A DNA stretch of 64,000 nucleotides, from the NCBI RefSeq assembly GCF_000959525.1, contig NZ_CP009832.1:2232001-2296000 (forward strand). Direction: 5' to 3'. The notes beneath the pieces were generated by a model, which was given only the letters and a program-made list of their open reading frames with translations, was not told where the DNA came from and searched no databases. Below are positions 34,202 to 44,634 of this stretch, piece by piece (positions within the stretch are counted from its first letter, which is position 1; the number at the start of each line of letters is the position of its first letter). Source of the stretch: Burkholderia multivorans ATCC BAA-247 (GTDB taxonomy: Bacteria > Pseudomonadota > Gammaproteobacteria > Burkholderiales > Burkholderiaceae). The position numbers and the translations under genes were made by a program.

Positions 34202-35722
34202 ATGACTTCGAGCATCAACTCCAGCCCGCTCAACGCGATCGCCGACCAGGCGCTCGGTCTCGACGCCGCCGCACCGGCCGCCGACGAACCGAGCTTCGCG
34301 TCGCTCGGGCTGTCGCCGGAGATCGTCTCCGCGCTGCAGGCCGCCGGCTACGTGAAGCCGACGCCGGTTCAGCAGCGCGCGATTCCGGCCGGCATCGCCG
34401 GCCGCGACCTGCTGGTGTCGAGCCCGACCGGTTCGGGCAAGACGGCCGCCTTCATGCTGCCTGCGATCGAGCGTTTCGCGCAGCTCCAGAAAGCGCAGGC
34501 GCAGCAACCGCGCGCGCCGCGCGAAGCGAACCAGGGCGAGCGCCGCGCGCGCCGTCCGCAACCCGTCGCGCGCCCGGGCCTGCTCGTGCTGACGCCGACC
34601 CGCGAACTCGCGATGCAGGTGACGACCGCCGCATCGACGTACGGCAAGCACCTGAAGCGCCTGCGCACTGTCAGCATCCTCGGCGGCGTCGCCTACGGCC
34701 AGCAGCTGATGCTGCTCGCGAAGAACCCGGAAATCCTGGTCGCGACGCCGGGCCGCCTGCTCGACCACCTCGAGCGCGGCCGCATCGACCTGTCCGAGCT
34801 GAAGATGCTCGTGCTCGACGAAGCCGACCGCATGCTCGACATGGGCTTCATCGAAGACATCGAAACGATCGTCGAGGCAACGCCCGAGTCGCGCCAGACG
34901 ATGCTGTTCTCGGCCACGCTCGACGGCAAGATCGGTTCGCTGACGAGCCGCCTGCTGAAGGATCCGGAGCGCATCGAGATCCAGCAGCGCCTCGAATCGC
35001 GCGCGAACATCGCGCAGACGGTCCACTACGTCGACGACCGCGACCACAAGGATCGCCTGCTCGATCACCTGCTGCGCGACGCCGCGCTCGACCAGGCGAT
35101 CATCTTCACGGCGACCAAGATCGACGCCGATCAGCTGGCCGGCCGCCTCGCCGACGCCGGCTTCCAGTCGGCCGCGCTGCACGGCGACCTGCCGCAGGGC
35201 GCACGTAACCGCACGATCCGTGCGCTGCGCGAGCGCCGCGTGCGCGTGCTGGTCGCGACCGACGTCGCGGCGCGCGGCATCGACATTCCGGGCATCACGC
35301 ACGTGTTCAACTACGATCTGCCGAAGTTCGCAGAAGACTACGTGCACCGGATCGGCCGCACGGGCCGCGCGGGCCGTTCGGGTATCGCGGTGAGCCTCGT
35401 GCATCACGCGGAGCAAGGTGCGCTCAAGCGCATCGAGCGCTTCGTGCGTTCGCCGCTGCCGGTCAACGTGATCGAAGGCTTCGAGCCGCGCAAGACGCCG
35501 CCGCGCAACGATCGCGGCAACGGCCGCGGCCGCCCGGGCGGCGGTAACGGCGGTCGACGTTTCGGCGGCAAGCCGGGCGGCGGTGGCCACGGCGGTCACG
35601 GCCGCAGCTACGGCGGCGGCAACGGCGGCGGCTGGAGCGGCAAGCCGGGCGCGAGCCGCGACGGCGGCCGTCGCGACGGTCAGCGCAGCAGCGGCCCGCG
35701 ACGCAGCAATTCCGCGTCGTAA
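34202..35722 (+). CDS. DEAD-box ATP-dependent RNA helicase, RhlE-like
   Basis: Unwinds RNA duplexes in ribosome assembly or mRNA decay. The 506-residue protein has the Q motif region (VKPTPVQQRAIP), motif I SPTGSGKT, Ia PTRELAMQ, II LDEADRMLD, III FSATL, and VI HRIGRTGRAGR. A Gly/Arg-rich C-terminal tail follows (about residues 430-506), a typical RNA-binding RGG-like extension. A basic linker between motifs I and Ia (RAPREANQGERRARRPQP) is longer than usual. The chosen ATG is at 34202; the open frame extends upstream through the leader without homology. A strong terminator follows. Confidence 0.93.
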   Translation: MTSSINSSPLNAIADQALGLDAAAPAADEPSFASLGLSPEIVSALQAAGYVKPTPVQQRAIPAGIAGRDLLVSSPTGSGKTAAFMLPAIERFAQLQKAQAQQPRAPREANQGERRARRPQPVARPGLLVLTPTRELAMQVTTAASTYGKHLKRLRTVSILGGVAYGQQLMLLAKNPEILVATPGRLLDHLERGRIDLSELKMLVLDEADRMLDMGFIEDIETIVEATPESRQTMLFSATLDGKIGSLTSRLLKDPERIEIQQRLESRANIAQTVHYVDDRDHKDRLLDHLLRDAALDQAIIFTATKIDADQLAGRLADAGFQSAALHGDLPQGARNRTIRALRERRVRVLVATDVAARGIDIPGITHVFNYDLPKFAEDYVHRIGRTGRAGRSGIAVSLVHHAEQGALKRIERFVRSPLPVNVIEGFEPRKTPPRNDRGNGRGRPGGGNGGRRFGGKPGGGGHGGHGRSYGGGNGGGWSGKPGASRDGGRRDGQRSSGPRRSNSAS

Positions 35723-35764
35723 GCGCGCACGGGCGGCTTGCGAGCCGCCCACGCATCCGATCGA

Positions 35765-35790
35765 CCGGCGCATCCGCGCCGGTTTTTTTT
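35765..35790 (+). terminator. Rho-independent terminator after the helicase
   Basis: Stem CCGGCGC (35765-35771) pairs with GCGCCGG (35776-35782), followed by eight T residues. A second GC hairpin (GGGCGGCT/AGCCGCCC, 35731-35750) precedes it. Confidence 0.9.
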
Positions 35791-35877
35791 CGTCTCGCCC
35801 CGCTTTTCACAATACGAAAAAATCTTTTGTCTCGTAAAAAATCATGCTGCGTGGCACAACCGTGCCGATTGCAGAAT

Positions 35878-35907
35878 AAAAAAAGGCGTTTCTCATCGCG
35901 AAACGCC
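35878..35907 (-). terminator. Minus-strand intrinsic terminator with no minus-strand gene upstream
   Basis: GGCGTTTC (35885-35892) pairs with GAAACGCC (35900-35907); on the minus strand it is followed by seven T residues (35878-35884). Neighbouring genes on both sides are plus-strand, so it may end an unannotated small RNA transcribed leftwards from the aceA leader. Confidence 0.6.
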
Positions 35908-35910
35908 AAT

Positions 35911-36101
35911 CATAACCGCATGATTTTCAAAGAATAAAAATTTCAAACCATCCCGACATAGCCCCTGTTTCGCGCGACGCGATTTGCCTAGACTCTTATA
36001 CAAGACTTCACGAAACGGGACGCAGCACAACCGGCTTCGCGAACAGCATCATCACCGTCCGATTCAACCGATAGGCAACACACCACTTCAAGGAGCTCAT
36101 C
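35911..36101 (+). other. AT-rich upstream region of aceA
   Basis: No protein gene is seen. The 35723-36101 gap holds the helicase terminator, the minus-strand terminator and this AT-rich stretch. It carries a TTATAC-like element near 35996 and a strong AAGGAG ribosome binding site (36090-36095) before aceA. I could not identify a convincing -35 box. Confidence 0.4.
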
Positions 36102-37409
<1,308 letters not shown>

Positions 37410-37548
37410 GCGTCGCGCGCCACGCGCCGCCGCTGTCGCGCCCGGACCGGGCCGACCGCGGCGGCGACGACAGAGCGAGAACCAGGGAGGAGACGGCCGG
37501 CGCGCACCACGCGACCGGCCGCGCGGCCTGCGGGCCGTTTGCTACGAC

Positions 37549-37580
37549 GCGCGCCGGCACCGTCCGGCGCGCCCTTTTTT
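37549..37580 (+). terminator. Rho-independent terminator after aceA
   Basis: Stem GCGCGCCGG (37549-37557) pairs with CCGGCGCGC (37564-37572), with a six-base loop and a CCTTTTTT tail. Confidence 0.85.
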
Positions 37581-37620
37581 CGGCGCCGGCCATGCGCTAC
37601 TCGCAGCGCCGGCACCGCGA

Positions 37621-38055
37621 TCACCGATAGACGATCACCGGAATATTCGTATGAGTCAGCACGCGCTGCGTCTCGCTGCCGATCAGCAGGCTGCCGAGCC
37701 CGCGACGTCCGTGCGACGCCATGAAAATCACGTCGCAGCCGCCGCGCTCGGCCGCCTCGATGATCCCGAGGTACGGCGACGGATGCACGCTCGTCCACGT
37801 ATCGCAGACGACGCCCGCCGCCTTCGCGGCCGTTTCGACTTCGTCGAGATGTGCGCGTGCCTCGCGCTCGCTGCGCGCACGGAAATCGGCGGGCGGCTCG
37901 ATGATCACTTCGGAAAACGGCGAATACGGATACTGCGGCAGGCACGCATACGCGGTCACGCGTGCATTGACCGCGCGGGCCAGATCGATCGCGCCGTCGA
38001 TCGCCTTCTTCGACAGTTCGGAACCGTCGGTTGGAACGAGGATGTGCCGGAACAT
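37621..38055 (-). CDS. Universal stress protein (UspA family)
   Basis: A 144-residue single-domain Usp protein starting MFRHILVPTDGSELSKKAI. It has the ATP-binding pattern in ASHGRRGLGSLLIGSETQRV near the C-terminus, so it is probably the nucleotide-binding subtype. The ATG at 38055 was chosen because GGAGG sits just upstream; a longer frame lacks such a site. Usp proteins aid survival under starvation or stress, but the particular role is unknown. It is convergent with aceA. Confidence 0.92.
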   Translation of the reverse strand: MFRHILVPTDGSELSKKAIDGAIDLARAVNARVTAYACLPQYPYSPFSEVIIEPPADFRARSEREARAHLDEVETAAKAAGVVCDTWTSVHPSPYLGIIEAAERGGCDVIFMASHGRRGLGSLLIGSETQRVLTHTNIPVIVYR

Positions 38056-38196
38056 CGCGCCCTCCTGCGTCAATGGCACGCCGCGCGCCGCCGCGCCGTC
38101 CCTGCTCGTCGCGATGCCGCGCGCCTGCCTGTTTCGATTGTAGTGCGCGACGCGGCAGCGGCGGCAGCGGATTGGCCCGCATGTTGCCGCGCGACG

Positions 38197-39102
38197 CTAT
38201 TCGCCCCAGTAACCGGGCCGCTCGTACGTGTGCTTCAGGTAATCGAGAAACAGCCGCACGCGCAGCGGCAGGTGCCGGCGCTGCGGAAACACGGCGTGAA
38301 TGCCGATCGGCGGCGCCGCGAACGCGTCGAGCACGCTGACGAGGCGGCCGGCCGCGATGTCGTCGCCGACTTCCCACCACGATCGCCATGCCAGACCGTG
38401 GCCGGCCAGGCACCACTCGTGCAGCACCGCGCCGTCGGAGCACTCCATCGTGCCGCTCACGCGGATCGACACGACCTTGTCGTCTTCCTGGAACGTCCAG
38501 CCGCGCTGCTGGTTCGCGTTCGCAGCGAGCGCGAGGCAGTTGTGGCGCGCGAGTTCCGCGAGCGTCGTCGGCGTGCCGCGCCGCGCGAGATAGGCGGGCG
38601 ACGCGACGCACACGCGCCGGTTCTCGCCGAGCTTCAGCGACACGAGCGAAGAATCGGGCAGCTCGCCGAGCCGCACCGCGCAATCGAAGCCTTCGTTGAC
38701 GAGGTCGACCATCCGGTCCGACAGATCGAGCGTGACCGACACGTCCGGATGCGCGCCGCTGAAGTCCGGCACGAGCGGCGCGACGTGGCGGCGGCCGAAG
38801 CCGGCCGGCGCCGTGATGCGCAAATGGCCGCTCGCCTTCACGCCGCCGGCGGATACGCTCGCTTCCGCGTTCTGCATGTCGTTGATGATGCGCTGGCAAT
38901 CCTCGAGGAAGGCGGAGCCCTCGAAGGTCAGCGTGAGCTTGCGCGTCGTGCGCACGAGCAGCTTGACGCCGAGCCGCTCCTCGAGCGCGTCGAGACGGCG
39001 GCCGATGATCGCCGGTGCGACGCCCTCCGCGTGCGCGGCCGCCGACAGGCTGCCTTTCGCCGCGACCGCGACGAACGTTTCGATCTGTTTGAACCGGTCC
39101 AT
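38197..39102 (-). CDS. LysR-family transcriptional regulator
   Basis: A 301-residue regulator with an N-terminal winged helix-turn-helix (MDRFKQIETFVAVAAKGSLS, then VAPAIIGRRLDALEERLG) and a C-terminal periplasmic-binding-like effector domain from about residue 90. It is divergent from the haloacid dehalogenase gene, the classic arrangement for LysR control, and close to aceB. The effector is unknown; candidates are glyoxylate-pathway or haloacid metabolites. It belongs to the large CrgA-like group by its WTF and DGAVL regions, judged by eye. Confidence 0.9.
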   Translation of the reverse strand: MDRFKQIETFVAVAAKGSLSAAAHAEGVAPAIIGRRLDALEERLGVKLLVRTTRKLTLTFEGSAFLEDCQRIINDMQNAEASVSAGGVKASGHLRITAPAGFGRRHVAPLVPDFSGAHPDVSVTLDLSDRMVDLVNEGFDCAVRLGELPDSSLVSLKLGENRRVCVASPAYLARRGTPTTLAELARHNCLALAANANQQRGWTFQEDDKVVSIRVSGTMECSDGAVLHEWCLAGHGLAWRSWWEVGDDIAAGRLVSVLDAFAAPPIGIHAVFPQRRHLPLRVRLFLDYLKHTYERPGYWGE

Positions 39103-39198
39103 GAATCGAAAGGGACGGCACGCCGTGCCGCTCTGATGACTGAAGCGGCTCAAGATTAGGTATATGAAAGTAAAAGATCAAGTGATGATTAGCGTCTT

Positions 39199-39227
39199 TT
39201 TTGATACCAGCGATCACGAATAGAATC
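39199..39227 (+). promoter_or_regulatory. Candidate promoter of the dehalogenase gene
   Basis: A weak TTTTTG (39199-39204) is followed by a 17-base spacer and TAGAAT (39222-39227), in the divergent gap with the lysR gene. The poor -35 would fit activator dependence. Confidence 0.35.
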
Positions 39228-39258
39228 GACTCGACCTCTGAAACTGGAGCGCAAGGCT

Positions 39259-40020
39259 ATGTCGGCCACAACGACACTCTCCTCTCCCGACGCCATCCTG
39301 TTCGACGCATTCGGCACGTTGTTCGACGTGCATGCCGTCGTGGCTGCGGCTGAGCAGATGTTCCCCGGTCGCGGGGAACGGTTGTCGCAGCTGTGGCGAC
39401 GCAAACAAATCGAATACTCGCAGCTGCGCACGCTCGCCGATCCGGCCGGTGCGCACTATCGCCCGTTTCGCGACATCACGCTCGACGCGCTGCGCTTTGC
39501 CGCACGCTCGCTCGGCGTCGCGCTGAACAGCGCGGCCGAAAAGCGGCTGATGGACGAATACGCGTGTCTGTCCACCTATCCCGATACGGTGCCCGCGCTG
39601 CGGAGGCTGCGCGCGCTGGAGCCGCGTCCGCCGCTCGCGATCCTGTCGAACGGCAATCCGCAGATGCTCGACATCGCGATCAAGAGCGCCGGCATGACCG
39701 GGCTGTTCGATCGCGTGCTGTCGGCCGACGCCGTGCGCGCGTACAAGCCGACTCCGGCCGCCTATGCGCTCGGCACCGCCGCGTTCGGCGCGAACCCGCG
39801 CGACATCGTGTTCGTGTCGTCGAACGCGTGGGACGTCGCAGGCGCCGGCTGGTTCGGCTACACGACGTTCTGGCTGAACCGCACGGGCGCACCGGCCGAA
39901 GAACTCGGCGTGCCGCCCGACGGCACCGGCACCGGCATGGCCGATCTGCTCGCATTCCTCGCCACCCCGGCTCCGTCCGGCAGAGCGGCGAACCGCACGC
40001 GCCCCGGCCCGGGCGCATGA
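39259..40020 (+). CDS. Haloacid dehalogenase, type II (HAD superfamily)
   Basis: A 253-residue HAD hydrolase resembling (S)-2-haloacid dehalogenases. It has nucleophile D16 in LFDAFGTLFD, motif II ILSNGNPQML, the motif III lysine in RAYKPTPAAY and the dehalogenase-type motif IV VSSNAWDVAGAGWFG. Such enzymes turn 2-haloacids into 2-hydroxyacids (haloacetate to glycolate). It lies between a divergent LysR gene and aceB, 67 bases upstream of the latter. Physiological substrate is inferred; many homologues act on phospho-compounds or are promiscuous. Confidence 0.87.
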   Translation: MSATTTLSSPDAILFDAFGTLFDVHAVVAAAEQMFPGRGERLSQLWRRKQIEYSQLRTLADPAGAHYRPFRDITLDALRFAARSLGVALNSAAEKRLMDEYACLSTYPDTVPALRRLRALEPRPPLAILSNGNPQMLDIAIKSAGMTGLFDRVLSADAVRAYKPTPAAYALGTAAFGANPRDIVFVSSNAWDVAGAGWFGYTTFWLNRTGAPAEELGVPPDGTGTGMADLLAFLATPAPSGRAANRTRPGPGA

Positions 40021-40087
40021 GATTCGCATCGCTGCCGCCTTCCCCCTTCACCGAAACCGCAACTGACCGACCAAGGAGATGAGACCC

Positions 40088-41680
40088 ATGAGCACCCCGA
40101 TCACGCTGCCGCAAGGCATGGCGATCACCGGCGAGATCAAGCCGGGTTACGAAGCGATCTTGACGCCCGACGCGCTCGAGCTCGTCGCTTCGCTGCATCG
40201 CGCGTTCGAACCGCGCCGCCAGGCGCTGCTGCAGGCGCGCGTCGAGCGCACGAAGCGTCTCGACGCCGGCGAGCGCCCTGATTTTCTGCCCGAGACGAAG
40301 GCCATCCGCGAAGGCGACTGGAAGGTCGCGCCGCTGCCTGCCGACCTGCAGTGCCGCCGCGTCGAGATCACCGGCCCCGTCGAGCGCAAGATGATCATCA
40401 ATGCGCTGAACTCGGGCGCCGATTCGTACATGACGGACTTCGAGGATTCGAACGCGCCGAGCTGGACGAACCAGATCGACGGCCAGATCAACCTGAAGGA
40501 TGCGGTGCGCCGCACGATCTCGCTCGAGCAGAACGGCAAGTCGTACAAGCTGAACGACAAGGTCGCGACGCTGATCGTGCGTCCGCGCGGCTGGCACCTC
40601 GACGAGAAGCACGTGACGGTCGACGGCCAGCGCGTGTCCGGCGGCATCTTCGATTTCGCGCTGTTCCTGTTCCATAACGCGAAGGAGCTGATCGCGCGCG
40701 GCTCGGGCCCGTACTTCTACCTGCCGAAGATGGAAAGCCATCTCGAGGCGCGCCTGTGGAACGACATCTTCGTCGCCGCGCAGGAAGCGATCGGCATTCC
40801 GCGCGGCACGATCCGCGCGACGGTGCTGATCGAGACGATCCTCGCCGCGTTCGAAATGGACGAGATCCTGTACGAGCTGCGCGAACACAGCTCGGGCCTG
40901 AACGCGGGCCGCTGGGACTACATCTTCTCGGCGATCAAGAAGTTCAAGAACGATCGCGACTTCTGCCTCGCCGATCGCTCGAAGATCACGATGACGGTGC
41001 CGTTCATGCGCGCCTACGCGCTGCTGCTGCTGAAGACCTGCCACAAGCGCAACGCGCCCGCGATCGGCGGAATGAGCGCGCTGATTCCGATCAAGAACGA
41101 TCCGGAAGCGAACGAGAAGGCGATGGCCGGCGTGCGTTCGGACAAGCAGCGTGATGCGACGGACGGCTACGACGGCGGCTGGGTGGCGCACCCGGGCCTC
41201 GTGCCGATCGCGATGGAGGAATTCGTCAAGGTGCTCGGCGACAAGCCGAACCAGATCGGCAAGCAGCGCGACGACGTGCAGGTCGAGGGCAAGAACCTGC
41301 TCGACTTCCAGCCCGAGGCGCCGATCACCGAAGCGGGCCTGCGCAACAACATCAACGTCGGGATCCACTATCTCGGCGCGTGGCTCGACGGCAACGGCTG
41401 CGTGCCGATTCACAACCTGATGGAGGATGCGGCGACCGCCGAGATTTCGCGCTCGCAGGTGTGGCAGTGGATCCGCTCGCCGAAGGGCGTGCTCGACGAC
41501 GGCCGCAAGGTCACCGCGGAGCTCGTGCGCGAGTTCGCGAAGGCCGAGCTCGAGAACGTGAAGCGCTCGGTCGGCGGCAACACGCAGCCTTACGAGCGTG
41601 CGGCCGCGATCTTCGAAGAGATGTCGACGTCGGAAGGCTTCACCGAATTCCTGACGCTGCCGCTGTACGAGGAAATCTGA
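40088..41680 (+). CDS. aceB: Malate synthase A
   Basis: Condenses glyoxylate with acetyl-CoA to malate, the second step of the glyoxylate shunt. The 530-residue protein has the A-type length and motifs: [13 protein letters not shown] (catalytic Arg), [19 protein letters not shown], and the family signature [12 protein letters not shown]. The ATG at 40088 was chosen over 40079 because it follows AAGGAG by nine bases. It may be co-transcribed with the dehalogenase. A terminator follows. Confidence 0.97.
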   Translation: MSTPITLPQGMAITGEIKPGYEAILTPDALELVASLHRAFEPRRQALLQARVERTKRLDAGERPDFLPETKAIREGDWKVAPLPADLQCRRVEITGPVERKMIINALNSGADSYMTDFEDSNAPSWTNQIDGQINLKDAVRRTISLEQNGKSYKLNDKVATLIVRPRGWHLDEKHVTVDGQRVSGGIFDFALFLFHNAKELIARGSGPYFYLPKMESHLEARLWNDIFVAAQEAIGIPRGTIRATVLIETILAAFEMDEILYELREHSSGLNAGRWDYIFSAIKKFKNDRDFCLADRSKITMTVPFMRAYALLLLKTCHKRNAPAIGGMSALIPIKNDPEANEKAMAGVRSDKQRDATDGYDGGWVAHPGLVPIAMEEFVKVLGDKPNQIGKQRDDVQVEGKNLLDFQPEAPITEAGLRNNINVGIHYLGAWLDGNGCVPIHNLMEDAATAEISRSQVWQWIRSPKGVLDDGRKVTAELVREFAKAELENVKRSVGGNTQPYERAAAIFEEMSTSEGFTEFLTLPLYEEI

Positions 41681-41732
41681 TACGGCCGGCCGCCGCGGCG
41701 TACCGCCGCGTGCCGGCCGGTCCGTTCGTCAA

Positions 41733-41760
41733 AAAGCGCCCTGCGGGCGCTTTCTCTTTT
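41733..41760 (+). terminator. Bidirectional terminator between aceB and the GGCT-like gene
   Basis: Stem AAAGCGCCC (41733-41741) pairs with GGGCGCTTT (41745-41753) around a TGC loop. T-rich tails on both strands suit the two convergent genes. Confidence 0.85.
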
Positions 41761-41795
41761 TGCGACAGCCGGCTCGTCGTCGCGGACACCGACGC

Positions 41796-42209
41796 TCACG
41801 CCGCTTCGCGCTCGCGCCGATGCCGGACCCAGTCGCCGGATGCGATCCGCGGACGGTCGGCCGTCGCATGCGCGGCAACCGGGTAATACAGGCACGCATA
41901 CTGGCGGCCGCCGAGTTCGACGGTCACGCTCTCCTGACGGAACAGCGTGTCGACGCCCGGATACACGCGCTCGATCTCGTCGAGCACGGGCACCAGCCGC
42001 TCGTCGATCTCGTACACATCGCCCCATACGATCGACGTGCCGACGTGCGCGGCCGTCATGCCGGGATACGTGCCGAAATCGTACAGTTCGCCCGGCAGCG
42101 CCGCCGCGCCGATCAGCGTCGGCGCGGGAATGCCGTGCCGCGCGGCCGCAAGGCCGATGTCGTTGATCTCGCCGGCCCTCAGCGTGCCGTAGACGAATAC
42201 GTAGCGCAT
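41796..42209 (-). CDS. Gamma-glutamylcyclotransferase-like (AIG2/GGCT fold) protein
   Basis: A 137-residue protein starting MRYVFVYGTLRAGEIND, where YGTLR is the hallmark of the fold. The usual catalytic Glu is likely in VLDEIERVYPG. Members act on gamma-glutamyl compounds, but many bacterial ones are uncharacterised. The gene follows the RraA-family gene by 41 bases and probably shares its transcript. Confidence 0.82.
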   Translation of the reverse strand: MRYVFVYGTLRAGEINDIGLAAARHGIPAPTLIGAAALPGELYDFGTYPGMTAAHVGTSIVWGDVYEIDERLVPVLDEIERVYPGVDTLFRQESVTVELGGRQYACLYYPVAAHATADRPRIASGDWVRHRREREAA

Positions 42210-42250
42210 CGATCTCTCCTTCAGCGATTCGCGTGCAGTCGCACGTCGGG

Positions 42251-42745
42251 TCAGGTCAGCGACGTCGCGCTCACGAGCACGCCGTCGTCGTCCGCGTAGA
42301 TCCATTCGCCCGGCGCGATCCGCGTGCCGAGCACCGTGACCGGCACGTCGCGCTCGCCGGCGCCGCGCTTGTCGCTCTTGCGCGGATGCGTCGCGAGCGC
42401 GAGCACGCCGACCTTGCATTCGCGCAGTTCGGCCGCATCGCGCACGCATCCGTGCACGACGATGCCGGCCCATCCGTTCTTCTCGGCCAGCGCGCCGAGA
42501 TTGCCGCCGACGAGCGCGCAGCGCAGGCTCGCGCCGCCGTCGACGACGAGCACGCGGCCGCCGCCGTTCTGCTCGAGCGCCGCACGCACGAGCGTGTTGT
42601 CCTCGAACACCTTCAGCGTCGCGGCGGGCCCGGCGAAGCGCGCCGCACCGCCGTACGGCCGCAAGGCCGGCTGCAGCACGCGCAGCGTGCCGGCGGCCAG
42701 TTTGTCTTCGTGGGCGTCGCAAAGATCGGTTGTTGCAAACGTCAT
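42251..42745 (-). CDS. RraA-family protein (RNase E regulator or HMG aldolase type)
   Basis: A 164-residue protein with the RraA fold: [20 protein letters not shown] at the start, [20 protein letters not shown], and [14 protein letters not shown] carrying the conserved Arg-Asp. Proteins of this family are either RNase E inhibitors or 4-hydroxy-4-methyl-2-oxoglutarate/oxaloacetate lyases. The presence of G-x-RD and the aldolase-like Asp makes either possible. The start at 42745 has AAGGAG upstream. It is divergent from an AraC-type regulator. Confidence 0.85.
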   Translation of the reverse strand: MTFATTDLCDAHEDKLAAGTLRVLQPALRPYGGAARFAGPAATLKVFEDNTLVRAALEQNGGGRVLVVDGGASLRCALVGGNLGALAEKNGWAGIVVHGCVRDAAELRECKVGVLALATHPRKSDKRGAGERDVPVTVLGTRIAPGEWIYADDDGVLVSATSLT

Positions 42746-42915
42746 CGGTTCGTCTCCTTCGATCGAGGGGCGCGCTGCGGCACGGTGAACGCGAAGGCCG
42801 TCCCGCCCATACAAAGTTCATTGAAACGCTGCATTATCGACCCAAAAGCCGCCGCCTGCGCTTGCACGGCCCCTTCTACAATAACGGCATCGCCCGCCGC
42901 TCCAGTCCGAACCTC

Positions 42916-43794
42916 ATGCATCCGATCGTCCCGGCCGACGCGTCGAATCCGTACGACGTCATCGACATTCCGCCCGAGTTCGCGCCGACGCGCGCGCACC
43001 CGATGCGCGTGCGCGCGCGCCACGTCGACGCGGGCAGCCGCATTCCGCTGCACACGCATGCGTGGGCGCAGCTCGCGTATGCATCGCGCGGCGTGCTGCG
43101 TGTCGCGACGACCGGCACGACCTGGATGGTGCCGCCGTCCCGCGCGATCTGGGTGCCGCCGCACGTCACGCACGAAGTCGCGATCGTCGAAGAGGCGTAC
43201 CTGCGCACGCTCTATATCGACGAGTCGATCGTGCCGGACGGGCTCGCCGCGTGCCGCGTGGTCGAAGTGACGGGATTGCTGCGCGAGCTGATCGTCGCAC
43301 TGGACGCGCGCGACCTCAGCGACGGACGCGAGCGCCTGCTATGCGGGCTCGTGCTCGATGAACTGAGCCGCGCGGAGCCGTTGCCGCTCGCGGTGCCGAT
43401 GCCAGACGAAAAGCGGCTCCGGACGCTCTGCGAATCGGTGCTCGCGCAGCCGGCAAACGCCGAATCGCTCGAACACTGGGCGAGCGAGGTCGGGGCGAGC
43501 ACGCGCACGATCTCGCGGCTCTTCAAGCAGGAACTCGGAGTGAGCTTCTCGCAATGGCGGCAGCAGGCGCTGCTGGCGCGCGCGATTCCGTTGCTGAATC
43601 AGGGGCGCCCGCTCTCGCATATCGCGCGCGAGCTCGGCTACCAGAGCCAGAGCGCGTTCTCGGCGATGTTCCGGCGCGCGTTCGGCGAAAGCCCGCGTGC
43701 CTTCATGCTGCGCGGATACGAGCACCGCGGCACCGAGCGCGTCGCACCGAGCGACGACATGCGCGACGACGACGCGCACGATACGGCGCGCTGA
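42916..43794 (+). CDS. AraC-family transcriptional regulator
   Basis: A 292-residue regulator with an N-terminal cupin-like sensor (IPLHTHAWAQLAYASRGVLR and PSRAIWVPPHVTHEV) and two C-terminal helix-turn-helix motifs. The second lies in IARELGYQSQSAFSAMFRRA, ending FGESPRAF. The cupin histidines suggest metal or small-molecule binding. It is divergent from the RraA-GGCT pair across a 170-base gap, so that pair is a natural target candidate. Effector unknown. Confidence 0.9.
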   Translation: MHPIVPADASNPYDVIDIPPEFAPTRAHPMRVRARHVDAGSRIPLHTHAWAQLAYASRGVLRVATTGTTWMVPPSRAIWVPPHVTHEVAIVEEAYLRTLYIDESIVPDGLAACRVVEVTGLLRELIVALDARDLSDGRERLLCGLVLDELSRAEPLPLAVPMPDEKRLRTLCESVLAQPANAESLEHWASEVGASTRTISRLFKQELGVSFSQWRQQALLARAIPLLNQGRPLSHIARELGYQSQSAFSAMFRRAFGESPRAFMLRGYEHRGTERVAPSDDMRDDDAHDTAR

Positions 43795-43802
43795 GCCTCG
43801 CG

Positions 43803-44267
43803 TCAGACCGGCCGCACCATGTGACGGATCGAGCCGAGTTGCGCGAGGCGCGGCCCTGTCACGTGATAACCCATACGGCGGTACAGACGCGCGGCCGGAT
43901 TGTCGACGAACACGCGCAGTTGCAGCTCGTGCAACCCGCGCGCACGCGCCCAGCGATGCGACATGTCGAGTAGATAGGTGCCCGCGCCGCGACCGCGATG
44001 GCCGGCCGCGATCTGCACGTCGCGGATATGCAGCGAGTCGCCCTCTTCCGTCACGCGCAGCACGCCGATGCGCTGACCGTCGGCTTCGAGAATGAAATTC
44101 TCCGATTCGCGCCAGCTTGCGTAGAACAGGTCGCTGCGCCATACGAGCCCGTGCCGCTTGTAATAGCCGCCCATGTTGCCGTGCGTCAGCGCCTCGGCGA
44201 ACGGAAAATCGCCGGGCTCCGCAGGCCGGAGCTGATACAGGAGTCGCAGGTCGGTCGGATCGAGCAT
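43803..44267 (-). CDS. GNAT-family N-acetyltransferase
   Basis: A 154-residue acetyltransferase with the acetyl-CoA loop VQIAAGHRGRGAGTYLL and the C-terminal NPAARLYRRMGY motif. The substrate is unknown. The start is uncertain because no strong ribosome binding site precedes 44267 and the open frame extends to 44360. It is convergent with the AraC gene, with stops only 8 bases apart. The 44268-44484 stretch contains two GC-rich hairpins (44378-44399 and near 44419-44432) and a tRNA terminator, but no gene. Confidence 0.82.
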   Translation of the reverse strand: MLDPTDLRLLYQLRPAEPGDFPFAEALTHGNMGGYYKRHGLVWRSDLFYASWRESENFILEADGQRIGVLRVTEEGDSLHIRDVQIAAGHRGRGAGTYLLDMSHRWARARGLHELQLRVFVDNPAARLYRRMGYHVTGPRLAQLGSIRHMVRPV

Positions 44268-44450
44268 CGCGCGGGGATCAGGAAGGCATGCCGTCACGAT
44301 AGCGCAGTCGCGTGCGGATGCAATCGCGAATTTCTCGTAGCGCGGGGGCAGCGCGCCCAATCCCTTCGAACCCCGCCGGAAGCCGCGCAGGCGGCTTCCT
44401 CCCCTCCGCAGTCACGCGCCCGCAAGCGGGCGCAAACGGAAAAACAAATG

Positions 44451-44474
44451 AAAAAGCCCGCGCAAGGCGGGCTT
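44451..44474 (-). terminator. Terminator at the end of the tRNA array
   Basis: AAGCCCGC (44454-44461) pairs with GCGGGCTT (44467-44474) with a five-base loop, followed on the minus strand by a T run. It ends transcription after the last tRNA-Asp. Confidence 0.85.
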
Positions 44475-44484
44475 CTTCATTTTC

Positions 44485-44561
44485 TGGCGGAGCGGACGGG
44501 ACTCGAACCCGCGACCCCCGGCGTGACAGGCCGGTATTCTAACCGACTGAACTACCGCTCC
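44485..44561 (-). tRNA. tRNA-Asp(GTC), copy distal to the promoter
   Basis: Cloverleaf with acceptor GGAGCGG/CCGCTCC, anticodon GTC in the loop CTGTCAC, T loop GTTCGAGTC and encoded CCA. All three Asp copies in the array appear identical. Confidence 0.97.
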
Positions 44562-44634
44562 AGTCTTGCTGCTTGCCTGGCAGGCGTCGGTTGCTTCCTG
44601 CCGGCGCATCGTTTGTTCGAACGACGCCGAAATC

